A stretch of DNA of 64,000 bases from Oxytricha trifallax (taxonomy: Eukaryota; Ciliophora; Spirotrichea; Sporadotrichida; Oxytrichidae): assembly GCA_000711775.1 (NCBI GenBank), contig ARYC01017090.1:1-64000 (forward strand), given 5' to 3'. Under the pieces are notes generated by a model. The model made no database searches. It saw nothing but the letters and a program-made list of their open reading frames with translations, and was not told the origin of the DNA. Position numbers and translations under genes: made by a program. Below are positions 24,935-37,700 of this stretch, in pieces (within the stretch, counting starts at the first letter, position 1; the number at the start of each line of letters is the position of its first letter).

Positions 24935-26191
24935 ATGCACTCTAAATCCCAAAACAAAAAGCGCAACCAAAAGCAACATTACAAAAAGCAGTTCCAAAGT
25001 TTTAAAAAGTCCGAAGAGCTATAAAAAGGTATCACAGGTTTCTTAGTGACTTGTGATCAGTACAAGGAGCAGAGATGTGTCAAAGAAATTTTCAACATTT
25101 TGAATGATTAAGTCGAGAAATTATATCCTGAGCTTGATATAGAGGGCATAATGAAGCAATGTGAAGAGAAGCGATGGAAAGCTAAAGAAGAGAAGAAAAG
25201 ACTTCTTAATTAAGCAAAAGAACAAAATGGGTAGAATGGTTAAGAAGAGCAAAAATAGGAGCAATAAGAATCAAATAAAGAGCATCTAGGGTTAAGTGTC
25301 GATGAATAAATTCGTGAGGAGATCAACTAAATGAAGCGTGAACGAATGTTTTTCATTTTTGAGACTGGTACTGCAGGTGTAGTATTTATTAAGCTACTCG
25401 ACGATTTTAGGCCCTATATTGATGTAAATCATTTAGGAATGAGCATAATTAAAGAAGTGGCTGAGAAAAAGGAAACAAGCACGAGGTTCTCTTTTAGATT
25501 TATACCAGTGGATTTATTGTGCAAAGCTGGAAAATTTGATGAGTTCAAGCTTTTGGCTGAGCCTGTTATAAAGAAGTATTTCCCACATCTCAAAGAAAAT
25601 GAAGAATTAACAGAAGCCAATTACCGTACTTGGTGCTTAGAATTCAAAAAGAAGAACAATGAAAGTATAGACAAAGCCTAATACTTAGACTTTCTGTTTA
25701 AATCTATTGATGGCAAGAAGAATCCAGTTGATTTAAGACACGCAGACTATAGTGTGATTATTGAAATTTACAGGGATGTATTGGCTTTCGCAGTTGTACC
25801 TCAATATAAAGAATTCAAGAAGTGCAATTTGCAATAGTTGGTCAAAGGAGAGGGTGAAGGCTAGGATGTTGACAGTGATGATGACGATTAAAAGAAAACA
25901 GGAGGAGCTCCTGTATAAAGGAAAGTAGTTAAGATAAGTGAATTGCTTTTGAAGAAGAGGCAGAGAGAAGAGTAAGAGAGTCGTGATTAAATTGAAGGAA
26001 ATGTTAATGAAGATAATTAAAATAATTTGGCAATATTTACTATAGATAAAGATCTCAACCAGCAAGTACAAGAAGATCTAAAATAAGAAATACCCAAAGA
26101 GATTAAGTAAGAAGTCATTTAGCAATAAATCGTTCAAGAAAGTTCAAGTGAGAGTGATAATGATGAAGATAACGAGCCTGCTTTACTTTGA
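24935..26191 (+). CDS. TAN1: THUMP-domain tRNA acetyltransferase adaptor TAN1/THUMPD1
   Basis: Partner of the Kre33/NAT10 acetyltransferase for N4-acetylcytidine in tRNA. Intronless, 418 residues, TGA at 26189. The basic N-terminus (KNKKRNQKQHYKKQF) leads to GFLVTCDQYKEQRCVKEIFN, which matches the start of the TAN1 fold. The central FIFETGTAGVVFIKL, RFIPVDLLCKA and the C-terminal strand-rich part DLRHADYSVIIEIYRDVLAF / VVPQYKEFKKCNLQ correspond to the THUMP region. An acidic, low-complexity tail of about 100 residues follows. Length is larger than animal THUMPD1 because of an inserted K/E/Q-rich stretch (residues about 80-125). Assignment is good from motif order; yeast TAN1 and THUMPD1 share the same layout. 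Confidence 0.88.
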
Positions 26192-26295
26192 TAAGAAACC
26201 TTCATTAATTAAACTTAATTAATTTCATTACATATTGTAAGTCTCATTTCACTTATTTTGAGTAATTTTTAAATCAAATTAAAATTATTATCAAT

Positions 26296-28524
26296 TCAAA
26301 ACTCTAACTATTAGCAAAGTGGTGTGATTGATTCATCAACATCACTAAACATATACTATGTATTAACTTAGATATCACTACTACTTGACATGTTTTTATC
26401 ATGCATCTTGAATTTTATTCCATTTTCAATATAAGGCAATCTTTCTATGTTCATTTTATTGTCATTTACTGATTATTTCTTTTACAACCAGTTTCTTTCA
26501 AACTTTTCTTCATAATTAATTTAAATCACCTAATTTTGCTCTGCATATTGTTATGAATTAAAATTGCATAAGTCACTTTAATTTTAACTCATTAATTATG
26601 CATCATCAAAAGCAGGATTATTATCTTTGTACTGCATATCATCATTCTTATTGTACAAAACTCCGTTTTAATCATTAATCTCATACATGCTACTTCGCTA
26701 TCTAACTTGCTTCATTTAGTTTATTTGATTGAGCTACTTTTAGATTAGTTTCTTAGTCTTTTTCTCATGAATAAGTATGTTTGTGTGCTATTTTTATAGG
26801 TATCCATTCTCATATTTGGTCAAGGGAGAAATCTAAATTTATGAATAGTTTTAGTTCTAAATCTAAAGTGGAAGATGATGCAGAAGTGTTTTATCGCTTT
26901 ATGATGATTCTTCGATTTTCGCTTAATTAACTAGTTTTTGCATTTAACTTCCAAGAACTCCGTCAGAATCTGGATACTAATTTTGGCTCAGTTAAGATTA
27001 ATTATCAAGTTTTTCTATTTATATCGGTGTATCAATGATACTTTAAACTTATGGCTGTGCAATTTATCTCAATTTCCTGTGTTTATTAGTAAATTGAATT
27101 TATGTTTAACTATTTTAAATGGCATTTGGCATAACTTTTTACAAATCTTAATTTAATTTAACTTGTTTCTTCAGATTAGCCAAGTTTACAGGTTTAATAT
27201 CATTTATGTTAAATCCTGAATTTTAGTTAATTTGTTAAGAATTCTAGATTTATTTGTATGATAATTAATTATTCTGTTAATTTTTGTTTAATGCTTAGGT
27301 ATTGTTAAGTTAATTACGATGAGGGGCTATCTTCGGAGTAGATTTAAATTTAAAAAGCAAATTAAAATAATTTTTTTTAATAAAAAGATTGCTTAGACGT
27401 TTTAACAGGAAGAATGATTTTATTTATGCTCTTTGATAGCTGTGTTTATGAAAGAAGTGATAATCTTTTTCTGCTAAAATTTGGTGAAATCTTTTTATTT
27501 ATTTTGACTTTCGATTGATTTTTATTTAACTTGCTCTTACTATTTTAAAACTGTAAAATCTATGTTTCGAATTAAATCAATAATTCATAATTAAATTACA
27601 TTCAAAAACCTGAAATAAAATAATATTGCAATAAATGTAAAGTGAATTATTAATAATAATAAGTCATTTATAAATTATCTATTTTTGATTTAAAAGCATA
27701 TTTTGCTTGAAATAAGTTTTTATCTTTTTAGGCAATTAAAATAACTCTACATTTATGTATTTATGAATCAAAAATTAATTAGTCCTATATTCTAGTGTTT
27801 TTATTGTCATTTTTGATTTCAACATCAGACTGTTTAGATTTTGACCTAGAAAGTTTCATAATTCTAGATTTTGATGATTTAAGTGAGTTTAAGTTGCTCT
27901 ATGAATATTAAGATGTTTAGTTTCTACTAGGATTTAAGCTAACCTGTGAGGAATTGAGTAATTTCTAATTTCTGAATTTAAATTCATTTATATCTCGTTT
28001 CTTAGCTTTGTCGAGCTCTTTTATATGTTTAAGTTCACTTTTAAGATCTTCGATGTTTAACTTTTAAGCTTGCATTTATTATTGTATTATAGTAAAATAG
28101 TATAATTATTCAATTAAACAAAGAACTTACTCCTATAATAGAAAATGGCTTAATTTAAAATTAGTCTCTTAATTTCATTGATATCATATTTTTGGGAACC
28201 TTGTCCCTATTCGCCTTATCCCTGCGCTTAACTCACGTCTCTACTTTAGTTATTTAACACGCTTGATATTTATGTAAGGCTTTTTTGATTAGAATCCTGA
28301 TACTTTTGCACTGATTTATTTCTACTTCCTCTACTGCTAATTTGATTATCGGCTGAACATCCTTTTCCATCTCTGTTAAAAGCAGCTTAATCAAAGAAAC
28401 TTACTCGCTTTGTATTAAAATTGGATTTTTCTTGAACTCCCAGTAAATTTTTAGGAGGTAGGATCACACCTCCTCTTCGGTTGTTTATATTTTCGAATTT
28501 TATTCTACTTGTCTTCTTTTCCAT
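26296..28524 (-). CDS. Q/N-rich protein with coiled-coil segment
   Basis: Starts at the ATG at 28522-28524 (MEKKTSRIKFENINNRRGG) and ends at TGA 26296-26298. It contains a short coiled coil near 28060-27990 (LNIEDLKSELKHIKELDKAK). Long asparagine/glutamine/serine-rich stretches follow, including FNINDIKPVNLANLKKQ near 27190 and YIENGIKFKMHDKNM near 26410. Introns or IESs interrupt it near 28110-28080 and 27600-27370; those joints are not fixed. It is convergent with TAN1 (104-bp gap). No domain recognised. Possibly cytoskeletal by composition, but that is only an impression. Confidence 0.6.
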
Positions 28525-28547
28525 TACTACTTTATAACCTTGATCTT

Positions 28548-30164
28548 TCATTATCTCATCATAAGTAAAGTAAAAATAAAAGGTGTAGAGTGATAATGAA
28601 CTACTTTAAGTAAATCTATAATATATTATTGTTTATATATATATAAGAAAAGTTTATTGTTCATTAAATGGTTACCGAGTAGTTATTTCATTTTTCTAGT
28701 CTTTCTCCTATGTTTTTTATTTTTCTATTCAATAACTTGCTAATTTCTTTAATCCTTCCTGTAATTAATATAGTTTGATAACCTCTCATATTTGTTATCT
28801 TTAATCGCGTTTTTGAAAAATTTAGTCCAGTACCTTCTATATCTCTAATCCCCTGACTCATTGTCATTTCTCAGCTCATCTAAGAATGTATTTTCATAAA
28901 ACTAAAATCCAAAATCAGGCACAGATGGTTTCTTGATATTCGAGATATACTCTACAATGTCGGCATACCTTTCTGATGGAGATATTGGTCTTACTTTACT
29001 AGATTCTTTTAAAGTCTTCTATTCATTGTAAATCAGCTACTCAGATCAGACTTGCTAAAGATGCTAATCAAAACCCTCTATAATTTATTACTAATAAATG
29101 GGACTTAAGCTAATAGATGGCTGAACTTGCTATTCCTCGTTTTTCAAACTAGACATAGATCGAAGGGATCATTGTTTCTCTATTATTTATTCCACTATCT
29201 TTCGCTTACTTACTGATCTTCTTAACCCAATAAGTAAGTTATCCAGATCTTTCATATGTTTTATTTCTTTTTTAGACAATGTCTTGGTTCTACTCAAATT
29301 TTGCTCTTTATTCCCAGATGAGGGGCTTAAGAACCTGCTATTAAAGATTTCTGAGTCTGGATCTTCTTGATGCTTTTATTATATCAGTTTTAAAATTGAG
29401 CTCTTAAAATTTTTCTGAGTCTTATTCATTAAATGATGCTCGTCTAAGTAGTCAATTTTAATAGATTATGAAAATCCATTCCTAAACTTCTAAGAAATTG
29501 AACTATCTGGACTTAGCATATGTTTCATTTATCCTTTTTCATTCTGCTGCCCTTTTTGTTAATTTTGACTCTGATATTTTTTCGTTCCTTGCTTCAAGAG
29601 CTTACTGAATATTGAATTGTCAGTCTTTTATTACTTGTCAGGTTCTTAAAAGTTTATTTTGATTTTAACGTTTTCTTCTCCGATTTCGGAATCTTCGGAT
29701 GAATTATCTTCATCAAATTATTCAGAACTATCATTTTCTGAATCACTACTCTAATCTCCATCATTCACACTACCTATTCTTTTTTGACTTGGTGCAATGA
29801 TTTACTTGAAAAATTTAGACATTAAATCTGTAGTCTTATTTTTTTGACTTGCTTTCTTATAATTTGCTGATTTCTTATTATCAGGGCTTGTAATCCCTTT
29901 TAGAGGTAAATTTAGCACAATTCCTTAGCGAACTTTTTCTCTTTAGTCTTATTAAAAAGTACTATTATAATTTATACTACTAGTATTGCCTTGTTTTTGC
30001 TATGGCTATTAAATTTGTTAGGCTGATCAAAGTAATTTCAGTTTTGCAATTTACTAAGCTATGGAATTTGAACTGCTTTCTTAAATTGGGGAGGAGGGTG
30101 TGGTTTGAGCTATAGGGGGTTAAGTGTTAAGTTAGAGTACTTTTGATTTAAATAATTTATCCAT
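28548..30164 (-). CDS. S/Q-rich protein, unknown function
   Basis: The frame opens at the ATG at 30164 (MDKLFKSKVLQLNTQ). An acidic serine cluster (near 29750-29690) and lysine-rich segments follow, and the C-terminus is more folded: PSERYADIVEYISNIKKP, VPDFGFQFYENTFLDELR, YWTKFFKNAIKDNKYERL. Two in-frame TGA codons near 29170 and 29070 fall inside plausible introns (GTAAGTAAGC...TGTCTAG, phase 0, and GTAATA...GATCTGAG, phase 0), so no TGA recoding is needed. The stop is TGA 28548-28550, only 23 bp from the next start, unless an unseen intron ends it earlier. The C-terminal block hints at a conserved domain, but I cannot name it. Confidence 0.6.
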
Positions 30165-30385
30165 TTTTAATTGTATCAAATTTAAAAACAAACTGATAAT
30201 ATGTATTGGTAGATATTTCATCATTTCTAATAGCAGTAAAACTGAATAAATAAGTTAAGAAATTAATTGGCATTATTTCATATCAAATGTTGCTTGCTGT
30301 GAGATTTTTTAAAGTTATAAAATTTTTCTCTAGTTTTTTAGATATTCCATCCAGTTGAATTGCTAAGTTGTCTTACTCAACCTAC

Positions 30386-31682
30386 TCAATATTGTATGTA
30401 ATATCTCTTAATTTAAATGTCAAAAACTTTAAAAAAAGTTTCTTAAAAAATATCTGCTTTTTATATTGTTAATTTTGGGGAATAATCTTTTTTTTAATTA
30501 TAATAGAATGAATTCAAATAAAAATATATTAAAGCCTATACTTTACGAGAGCCAAATTGTTTCTAAACCCTAAAATTCATTATAATGTAAAATAAATTTT
30601 TCTATAAAGTTTTAGGGATATTAAATCCATTAATTATTTCACTATTCATAACATCACAAATCCCCGTGACTTATTTCCTCATCTTTGTAAATCTGGATTC
30701 GATATCACTTTTTTATGCATCACAGAGGTTTTATATCTGCTCTGATTATGTTAATTTTTACATTAAGTCATATGTTTCAATGTCTTTTCGTTTCAACAGT
30801 GTGAGCAAAGCTTCCACATATATGTCTAAGTCTAAATTCTTCCAAGAGCCTGATTGTTACCCGTTCAAGCTCGCTTTACTTTAATTTGATGCATTAATTG
30901 ATTGTTATTAAGATAAAACAGCTTTTCGTTTGATTTGTAGTTAAATGTACTCGTCGATTTGTTTGTTATTATACTTGCTGATTATGCTTCTTACATTCTC
31001 TTGAATATTTGCAATTTTCTGTATCATTTCCTAGACACTTTTCTCACATTGATCTCTAAATACAACCATTTCTTTGTGGTTCTAATCTCTCAAAGAAGAG
31101 AGTTCTCTATCTTTAAGGAGAGTTAGCTCTTCAAATTTTGATTGAAAAGATTGCAGGAATTTTGTTCTTAAATCTTCCACGTACAGCTTTTATTGGTCTT
31201 AGATCTTCAAAAGTGTATCTTTGTGTTTTTAGATTTAATGCTCAAGAGAGTACTTTAAGTATATTAATGATTTTAAATAATAAATTTTATGATACTTTAC
31301 TTTGTCGAATATCTTCTTCTATGAACTCATTTGTGTTTGATAATATGATTTTGTGAAATTATATATTTAATTTATTCTAAAATTAAAATTCTGTAAAAAT
31401 TAATTGATAATCCTAGATTTAATCTTTGAGATAGTTTATTTCATCAACATACTAATTACTTGCTTACTTCTCTACTTCATTAGTATTTTTAAAGCCAAAG
31501 ATATTGCCACTATTTTACTCAGTACTCCTTCTCTACTTATCTTATTCACTCTCTTCCAATTTAGTTTTCAATTATATAATTTCATTAATACTTGATTTAT
31601 TAATTTTTATTGAAAGTGAGAGCAAGCTCTGTAAAATTTAAGTAATTTCTTATAAACTTCTAGGGTCTTTGAATACACTCAT
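30386..31682 (-). CDS. coiled-coil protein
   Basis: The ATG at 31682 (MSVFKDPRSLQEITQILQSL) begins a protein dominated by coiled coil: IIQLKTKLEESEQDKQR, YVDEINYLKDQIQDYQ, and after a 43-nt intron (31253-31295, GTATCA...TAAAG, phase 0) SLEHQIQKHKDTLLK and SKFEELTLLKDRELSSLRDQ. A helical C-terminal half with ALLTLLKRKDIETYDLMQKL follows. The stop is TGA 30386-30388; the last 60 or so residues are AT-driven and may be an unrecognised intron or UTR. The start codon lies only 25 bp from foldback element 3. Removing that element would leave a spacer of under 100 bp to the upstream gene. Family not recognised; ciliary or centriolar function possible. Confidence 0.65.
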
Positions 31683-31706
31683 AACTGTCAGTATTTAGTC
31701 ACTAAG

Positions 31707-33130
31707 TGTTCTGACCGAGACCCGTACCCCCCCGTACCCCTCTTCTAAAAAATACCCCCTTCACACCCGTACCCCCCGTACCCCCCATGAAATCCCCCAT
31801 TTCATATGAAATTTTTTATCCGCGCAGTCTGAATCGATTTCCTTCATGACATCTCGTCATTATATATAGATAATTTTTTATATGAAATATCATAAATTTT
31901 TGAAAATTTATTCTTTGCTTATTAACCCATAATAGCATATTAATTTCAATTTATTTTAATTTTCAACGCTCACCATTATTTTCTGAGTACATACTCTCAT
32001 AGGAAATTATTTATTTTATGAGTAACACATTAATAATCATAATTATATATTAAAATGATAATTATTTATAAAGTACTAGATATAATTCTTAACAACTTTG
32101 GGTAATGGACCCTACGATGGGCCGCTAAATGTTTTTTCTATATTTTTTTAAATGTTCTAAAAATCATTAAAACATCAAAGTAACATGTCATAAGTCATTC
32201 AAAAGCTCCCTTACGACTTTTAAAAGAAGTCTATAACAACAAAAATTAGAATATCAATAAAATCATAAAATACATAGAATTTTGAATTAATATAACTAAT
32301 TTTATTTAGTATGTTATGATTATTATATTTATTTTTTCACAAATTTATATTCTAATATCATGATTAGTTGTTATAATTGCTTCAAATACAATAATATTAT
32401 ATGTAATCTTATAGATCAGTAATCTAAATGATTGTATTTGAAGCAATTATAACAACTAATCATGATATTAGAATATAAATTTGTGAAAAAATAAATATAA
32501 TAATCATAACATACTAAATAAAATTAGTAATATTAATTCAAAATTCTATGTATTTTATGATTTTATTGATATTATAATTTTTGTTGTTATAGACTGCTTT
32601 TAAAAGTCGTAAGGGAGCTTTTGAATGACTTATGACATGTTACTTTGATGTTTTAATGATTTTTAGAACATTTAAAAAAATATAGAAAAAACATTTAGCG
32701 GCCCATCGTAGGGGTCCATTACCCAAAGTTGTTAAGAATTATATCTAGTACTTTATAAATAATTATCATTTTAATATATAATTATGATTATTAATGTGTT
32801 ACTCATAAAATAAATAATTTCCTATGAGAGTATGTACTCAGAAAATAATGGCGAGCGTTGAAAAATTAAAAAAAAATAAAATTAATATGCTATTATGGGT
32901 TATTAAGCAAAGAATAAATTTCAAAAATTTATGATATTTCATATAAAAAATTATCTATATATGATGACGAGATGTCATGAAGGAAATCGATTCAGACTGC
33001 GCGGATAAAAAATTTCATATGAAATGGGGGATTTTGGGTACAGGGGGTATGGGGGGTACGGGGGGTACGGGTGTGAAGGGGGTATTTTTTAGAAGAGGGG
33101 TACGGGGGGGTACGGGTCTCGGTCGGAACA
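31707..33130. mobile_element. foldback element 3, nested palindrome with 6-bp target duplication
   Basis: The whole 1,424 bp is one inverted repeat centred near 32415. Ends are TGTTCTGACCGAGACC and GGTCTCGGTCGGAACA, flanked by ACTAAG (31701-31706, 33131-33136). Subterminal arms carry repeated CCGTACCCC units. The core 32100-32724 starts and ends with GGGTAATGG/CCATTACCC, the termini of element 2. Arms differ by only a few bases. It is intergenic between the coiled-coil gene and the gene at 33201. No open frame of note. Confidence 0.88.
32100..32724. repeat. inner palindromic core of element 3, related to element 2
   Basis: Begins GGGTAATGGACCC and contains TTCTAAAAATCATTAAAACATC, closely matching the corresponding stretch of element 2. 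Its flanks (CAACTTT / AAAGTTG) are inverted, not directly repeated, so it did not simply insert into a finished palindrome. Core and outer arms seem to have been inverted together. Confidence 0.7.
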
Positions 33131-33200
33131 ACTAAGCTAAAACAAAAATAAATCTTATAGTAAATATAAATAATAATATTTTATATGAGTTTACGTTATT

Positions 33201-34714
33201 TCATCTATTGTAAGTGTTTTCCCAGTCTAAATCAAATTTTAGATTTACTCTCTTATTTTTTCTAGAAACATCTAGCTTTCTTAATCTTAAGCAACTTTAA
33301 AATTACAATACAAAGTAAGGAAATTAATAAGCTAAATGTTTATATAGAAAATGTCTTCAATATAGTTCAAATTATGAAGCAATATATATTAATACAACTG
33401 AGGTTTGTTATTTTGCTTGTAATTGCTAAGGTAATTTACTGTGAGATTTATTCAATTTCCTTTCATTAGACACTGAATTTTATCTTGTTTGCTACTGCTT
33501 TGAAACAATTTATCTCTTTTATTATAGTTCAGTCTAAGAAACATCAAACACCTCTTTTTACTAGGGTACTTTTTATTTTGTTATTAAATTCGAAAATTTA
33601 GTAGAAGCACCTGGAGTGCTGCTATTTTGCAATGAGTTCTAAGATATATTAGAGTAAAACTGTGACTCTAGTTGCTACTATAATTTCTAAATTTTATCAG
33701 AATATTTGAATGTAGTAGATGAGCTTGTTTATGGCTGGGTATTTATTTTAGTCTGTGTGCTATAATAATGTGTGTCTGGTTAAGCCTTGATTCTAAGAGA
33801 TTGCTAAGAATTGTTTGATTTATTACTATGAATAGATTTATTAAGTGGGGATCTTGATGAGGATCTAAGTGGGTTTGTTTAGTAATTTAGTTGAGAAGAA
33901 GTTCGTGCTGTAAGTTAACCAGCTTTTGATAAACTTTTGAATTTATTAACAGATTTTGAGAGCTAAGAAAACCCAAGATTTTAAGCCTTTGAAATAGGAG
34001 ACTTTGTAGAATTCACACTATTTATGGAATCTTGGAGTTTAACTGATTAGACTTACTCCAAATTTTGAGGTTTTTCATTTTTGTGATTAGAAATCATCCT
34101 ATTGGATCCAAAGATTTTACTGACAGTATCCTACACAGTGTCGGATTAGATCAGTTCATCCTCATCGTGATAATAAGTGTTTAGCTTTTGCATTTCTTAA
34201 CTTATGTTCTTATCTCTGTGACTGAGTAAAAATGATCTAAATTTTCAATAATAAGTAAAATGAAACATAACAATAAAGCAAATTTATATTAAATTCAGGT
34301 AAAATATAGTTTCCATTATATAACCATAGAAAATAAATATTTACTATAAAATCAATTTAATTTTTTATATTTTACAATATTTTACTAACTCCTTGATGAA
34401 GACTGTGGAGTAAAGTTTTCCTCTAGAAATATCTAGCCACTTTTGAATTCCAAATTGAGCATTGTACTCAACCCGCTATTTTTTTGACTTTGTTGCTTTT
34501 AATCCTCATTTCTCAAGCTTTAACTTTTGTGATCCCCGCTCAAAAAATCTGATTGAAGCTGATTCTAAAGAGCATCACACATGTTCTTGATATCTGCAAA
34601 ATTATCAAACAATTCATCCTTAGGCTACTCTGTATTTCTCTAAGAAACATTGGTGTTGAAAATATTTAAATCATTTGAGAAGGTATGGGAGTGATTTAGT
34701 TAATTTGCACTCAT
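33201..34714 (-). CDS. S/Q/N-rich protein, unknown function
   Basis: Exon 1 from the ATG at 34714 (MSANQLNHSHTFSNDLNIFN) carries a short helical block, FADIKNMCDALQNQLQSDF. An intron of about 150 nt (34395 to about 34245, GTAAAA...ATTTAG, phase 2) leads to a long serine/glutamine-rich body with SP/TP sites and a coiled-coil patch (DKIQKLQQQLESQF). A last intron near 33400-33300 leads to the basic tail KLDVSRKNKRVNLKF and TGA 33201-33203. No domain recognised. Same strand and style as its neighbours; the low-complexity composition is typical of ciliate structural or signalling proteins. Confidence 0.6.
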
Positions 34715-34799
34715 TGAATGCTGTGATTTATAATAAATTATTAATTATTTAATTAACTTAGCTAAATAAATATCCTTAATTAAGAGTGAAACAATGCAA

Positions 34800-37700
34800 T
34801 CATTTCTTAATGCCATATAATGCCATTCTCTTTCTCTTCTTTTTGGTGTTTTCGTCTTCTATTACTTGAGCACTATCGTTATCGATCTCGCCATCTTCCT
34901 TCTCGCTGTCTTCGTCTCTCTCCTTTCTCTTTTGCTTTCTTAACTTATTTTTACTGAGTTCTAAGGCAGCTTGGAACTTATGCTTATCTGCAGTACTTCC
35001 CTTGAAGAATTTTTCCTTCTCTTGTTCGACACTGGTAATTAAGGCTTGTTTGAGTAACTTTTTCTTCTCTTCAAGCTCTTATTTGTATTGCTTCTTTAAG
35101 TTGATGACTCTGTGAATGTTAACTGAACCTTCAATCTCAAAGCGTTTGCGGCGCTCAATCTCACCCTCTTCTCTCTCGTCTTCTTTCAACATTGGCTCCT
35201 TGCTATCCATGTAGGCTCTGTACTTTTTAAGCGAGACAAGCTTATTTAGCTGTTTATCGTCAAGCAACAAGATCTCATCCTCAGTAAGCCCGAAGTCAGC
35301 TTATGGTACTTTAACGTACTTGAATCTAGTTTTAATCTCACCACCTCCGATAACATCTTCAAACTCAAGATTGTAGTACTCATCCAATAAGTTGTCCAAG
35401 TACTGTCTTTTTTCTTCCTCAGACATCTTTTCCTTGTCTTTCTTCATTAACTTTGCTTGAGCATTTTAACCTGGCAAGACCTTGAGCTTCTCAAGCTTAT
35501 GATCTGGGTGGGCATCTGCTTCTTTACATTTTAAGCAGAAGTACATCACATCTCCACCGTCAAAATCTTTAGAACACTCTCTGCATATGTACACTCTTTT
35601 AGAAGCTTCCAATAGACATTCTTTGCATTTATGACAGAGCATGTAAGCTTTTTCAATAAGATCATCCTTGTTCTTGGGTGGTTTAAAAAGTTTAATTATA
35701 ATCGTTTGTTGGAGGGAGGAATCTTCTCTCTAGTGAACTTGTGCAAATGATTTTTGTTCTTTTTGTAGCATTTCTCGCAGAAACTGAAGTTATCACAAGT
35801 TGCGCAATCGAATCTATACTCACCAGCCTCAATAGCTCTGTTACATCCATCACATGCAAACCAAGTATCATAATTATCGAGTACTTCCAGTTCTAATTCA
35901 TCCTTCTTCTTTTTATTTTCCTTCACTTGCTTCTTAATTGATTTGGCTAATTCTTATTCATAAGTCTTCTAAATGTTATCCTCGCTATTCAAGAAGATGA
36001 ATAAGTTTGGATAGTTAATTAATAATTATTATTCCTTTAATTAAATTTAACGTAAATTTAATTTAAGAAATTCGTAATTATTATTATCTCAAAATTTTTA
36101 TCATATAATTTTACTTTTTCGGGTTAATAATTATTATCTAAACAAGAATATTATAGTTATTTTAAATGATTCAATGAGTTTAATTTTTCAATAAATTAAT
36201 AGTTACCATCTTCACTATAAAATTATAACTTTTTAAAATTAAATATTTTCACTTAATCATTTTTTGATGAAAATATTTTGAATTTTACACTTAAGCAATA
36301 ATACCATCATCTTCTAATTCCATCTGTTCATACTCATCTAATATCTCTTGGTCATCCTCATCACTTAGTATAGCATGATCATCATCATTCATTAATTTCA
36401 AGTCCAAATCCTTTCTGCCTACTACTTTCTTTGCCTTCTTGTCTTCCTGCTCATAGTACTTATCATCGAACATCTTCCCCATGGTCTTATCATATAGCTC
36501 TGGGATGAATTCAGTCTTAAGCTCCTTTTCAGCTTTCTCTAAGAGTTTGCGCTCCTCTAATTGTCCATGGTCATACCCAGACAAAAACTCAGCTTTCTTA
36601 AGTTTTTCTAGAATTTCCTCTCTCTTCAATTGCTTTAACTTGTTGATCTCTTCTTGCTTTCTGCGTTTCTCATCCTCTTGTCTTTCTTTCTTTTCGAGAC
36701 GCTTATCTTTACGGGTGTCATCTTTTCTTCTCATAGACTCAGGGACTTCTCTGGAGTGAGTAGTGATGTAGGTTCCAGTTGAATCCTCAAATCTAAAGTT
36801 GTACTTCTCCTCAAATTGCTCCATCTCCACGTCTCTATCTTCATCTTCTCTGTCAATCTACTCCTAGGTCTTGCCGACACCCTTGAACTTATCTTTCCAG
36901 CCCTCAAGCAAGATGTAATTTCTAAGGAACTTGTCCTTACTATCTAGGGATTTATCATCGCCCCAGAACCTCTTAAGCAAGTCCTCATCTGTGACTAGTT
37001 TCATCTCTCTTTTCTTGCCTTTCTTGTTGAGAATTTAGTCAAGTTTCAACTGTTCAATATTATCAGGAATCTTATCCTCCTCTTCCTCCTCTACATCGTT
37101 TGTTTTTCTCTTCAGGAAATCGTCTCCATCACTGTCATTTCCTTGATCTTCTTCTGAGGAATCTTAGATCTGCATTTTGGATTTGACATCTTTGACTTTA
37201 CCAGCTAACTTGAATTCTTTCTTCAATCTTTCCTCTTCCTCAGCAATTGTTTCCTTGTTGCCCTTGCGCTTTTTGAAGAGGCCCTTATCATTGTCACTAT
37301 CTGAGTCACCAACATCACTGTAATTTCTAAAAATGAAAATTAATTTAACTGTCATCTCTCTAAGCATCCTTCAATGCGTCTTATCTGATTTTGTCTTTAT
37401 AAGTGAACTTCTTGTCCTTCTTCTAAACTTAACTAGCGAGGTCATCTTCGAAGTCCTCGTCCTTGAACAACTCCTCCTTCAGATCCTTGAGCTTAGGATC
37501 ATTATTCCTGATCATGGCGATAGTTTCTAAGAATTTTTTCTCGAAGTGAGGATTTATGATAAATAAAAAGCAAAATAGAAGATAATAAGATTTTAATTAA
37601 GATTAATTAGAATGCTTTTAATGGAGACGATGGTGGAGCAGTTACATTCACTTAAAATTTAAGTTACAAGTTACATATCTAAACTTTTTATTTTTTAGAG

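Noticed and set aside
25429-26071. Minus-strand ORFs opposite TAN1
   Set aside because: Shadows of the conserved THUMP protein.
29060-29180. TGA read as a sense codon (Trp)
   Set aside because: Two phase-0 introns with good GTAAGT/GTAATA donors remove both TGAs, and all other genes use TGA as stop.
36481-36759. Plus-strand serine-rich ORF opposite KRI1, and similar ORFs at 57589-57858, 58178-58456, 8745-8990, 39783-39968
   Set aside because: Antisense shadows of conserved minus-strand genes.
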